From the NCBI RefSeq assembly GCF_000346465.2, contig NC_034015.1, positions 20,646,462 through 20,710,461 of the forward strand: a DNA stretch of 64,000 bases, given 5' to 3'. Source of the stretch: Prunus persica. Its lineage: Eukaryota > Streptophyta > Magnoliopsida > Rosales > Rosaceae. The position numbers were made by a program, and so were the translations under genes. The notes beneath the pieces were generated by a model. That model did no database searches and was not told the origin of the DNA. It was given only the letters and a program-made list of their open reading frames with translations. Below, in pieces: positions 63,003 through 64,000 of the stretch (its first letter is position 1; each line of letters opens with the position of its first letter).

Positions 63003-64000
63003 ATGGACGGGAAAATGGAAATCTCTCTCGACAAGCTTCCCATCAAGCGCTTGGACGTCATCGAAGAAAACGGTCTCGAACGATTTCCTCCGTACGGCTC
63101 TTCCTATCCTCATTCTTTACCCTCTTTTTGGTTGATTTTTCTTGGCAACCGAACAGGAACTGTGGTTTTAGGTATTATTTTCTGTTGGTTTTTTACAGTG
63201 ATGTAGGTTACGAAGAGAAGCGGCAATCGCTGATTCGGAGAATCGATTTCGCTTGGGCTGTGGAGAAGGACGAGAACAAGAAGCAGAAGAAGAGCTCGAA
63301 AGAGAGTGCAGCAACGCAATGGCAATGGCAGAGCATGGTGGAGAACTTGCAGCTGGCACACCAGGAGCTCTCTGTCATTATAGATCTCATCAACACTGTC
63401 AGTCTCTTTCTCATACTCCTTTGAAGGAGCAAATACTTGTGATTGCAATGAAAGGTGAATGTGGGTTGGGTTTTAAGCTTGCTTTGTTTTGGTATGAGCA
63501 GGTGGAAACGAATGATGCTGTAACAGTGGCTAGCATGACGCGTCCAAAGCCATTTCATGATGAAGTTATGTCTGATCTTGCTGTATCTGCAGCAACCAAG
63601 CTACAATGCTTCCGGGTACCATCTCTTTTTAGTTTTGGTGAAAATATCTCACTTTGAAATTCGGTTTGTTTTTTGTTTTGTAAATCTCTCTTTATGTTGT
63701 ATTGATTTCTATTTCAGCATCTTGGGAAATACTTTAAGCAGTCTGCCAAAGCTTTGGAGCGGCAGGTTGCTAGAGAAGCAAGATTTTATGGTGCTCTAAT
63801 CAGGTGAGTCTGCAATGTTAATGTATTTCCATTAATTTCTTGTCTAAAAGAAAGTTATCTCCTTTAATTTTTTACCTTTCTGCCTGACTTATTTATATCA
63901 CCTTAAAAGCTTCAATAAGTCCTGTTGTTTTCTTCATGCATAAAAAAATTTTGTGAACTTGGAATTTGTGATGTTCGTTTGTGTTTTTCTCAACTTACTT
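63003..64000 (+). CDS. MED17: Mediator complex subunit 17 (MED17), 5' part
   Basis: Four exons are visible before the window ends: 63003-63091, 63199-63397, 63502-63615 and 63718-63803, with phases that join without breaks. The protein begins MDGKMEISLDKLPIKRLD and continues IDFAWAVEKDEN, VENLQLAHQELSVIIDLIN, VASMTRPKP and HLGKYFKQSAKALERQ, which is the N-terminal head-module part of plant MED17 (At5g20170). MED17 is a scaffold of the Mediator head, linking transcription factors to RNA polymerase II in the nucleus and supporting small-RNA gene transcription. The last exon seen ends in phase 2 with a GTGAGT donor, so the gene continues beyond 64000. The frame that runs past 63397 is intron read-through. 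Confidence 0.93.

Noticed and set aside
63253..63657. 134-codon plus-strand frame over MED17
   Set aside because: It is an alternative frame over MED17 exons 2 and 3 and the intron between them.

Overview
This is nuclear DNA of a flowering plant, almost certainly a eudicot and probably Rosaceae. The eudicot call rests on split genes with AT-rich introns, plant-specific gene families and plant-type MITEs; Rosaceae is a guess from overall protein resemblance. There is nothing prokaryotic or organellar. Three N runs (2072-2171, 2989-3090, 11351-11450) mark assembly gaps.

Layout. 1-2071 is gene-free. 2172-11350 is a tandem array of about 12.7 copies of a ~722 bp unit built around palindromes of the form CCGACGAAATTTCGTCGG. 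11451-15290 holds one gene, a small RanBP2-type zinc-finger protein. 15291-24128 is a second array of the same unit in the same orientation (12 full periods plus partial ends). 24.5-48.2 kb is ordinary gene space: a three-finger CCCH protein, a NUDT19-like Nudix hydrolase, an Asp/Glu-racemase-family protein (minus strand), a mitochondrial NADH-cytochrome b5 reductase-like protein with 13 exons, a second CCCH protein of the C3H17/ZC3H11A type, a small MASS-type MAPK-substrate protein, and a dynein-light-chain-like gene (minus strand, second exon assigned here). 51.8-53.1 kb carries a broken glyoxalase-I-like gene (minus strand) with a MITE in its second intron. 53.6-62.4 kb is a mosaic of repeated modules (a GC-rich CCTAGG minisatellite, a conserved ~240 bp block, a TATAGCCG-NN-CGGCTATA hairpin array and an AT-rich tail), interleaved with degraded pieces of a DExH helicase gene and of a PPR gene. 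The window ends inside a Mediator subunit 17 (MED17) gene that starts at 63003.

The gene order is informative. From memory of Arabidopsis locus numbers, the NUDT19, b5 reductase, MASS, dynein light chain and MED17 genes correspond to At5g20070, 20080, 20100, 20110 and 20170. The racemase, MASS and glyoxalase I genes correspond to At1g15410, 15400 and 15380. The block therefore looks like an ancestral segment whose members were divided between two duplicated Arabidopsis regions.

The most unusual material is non-genic: the two 722 bp arrays flanking a single gene, and the mosaic with about 20 hairpins whose stems are nearly constant while the central dinucleotide varies. All exon models were drawn by eye from reading frame, GT/AG sites and family resemblance; no database search was run.
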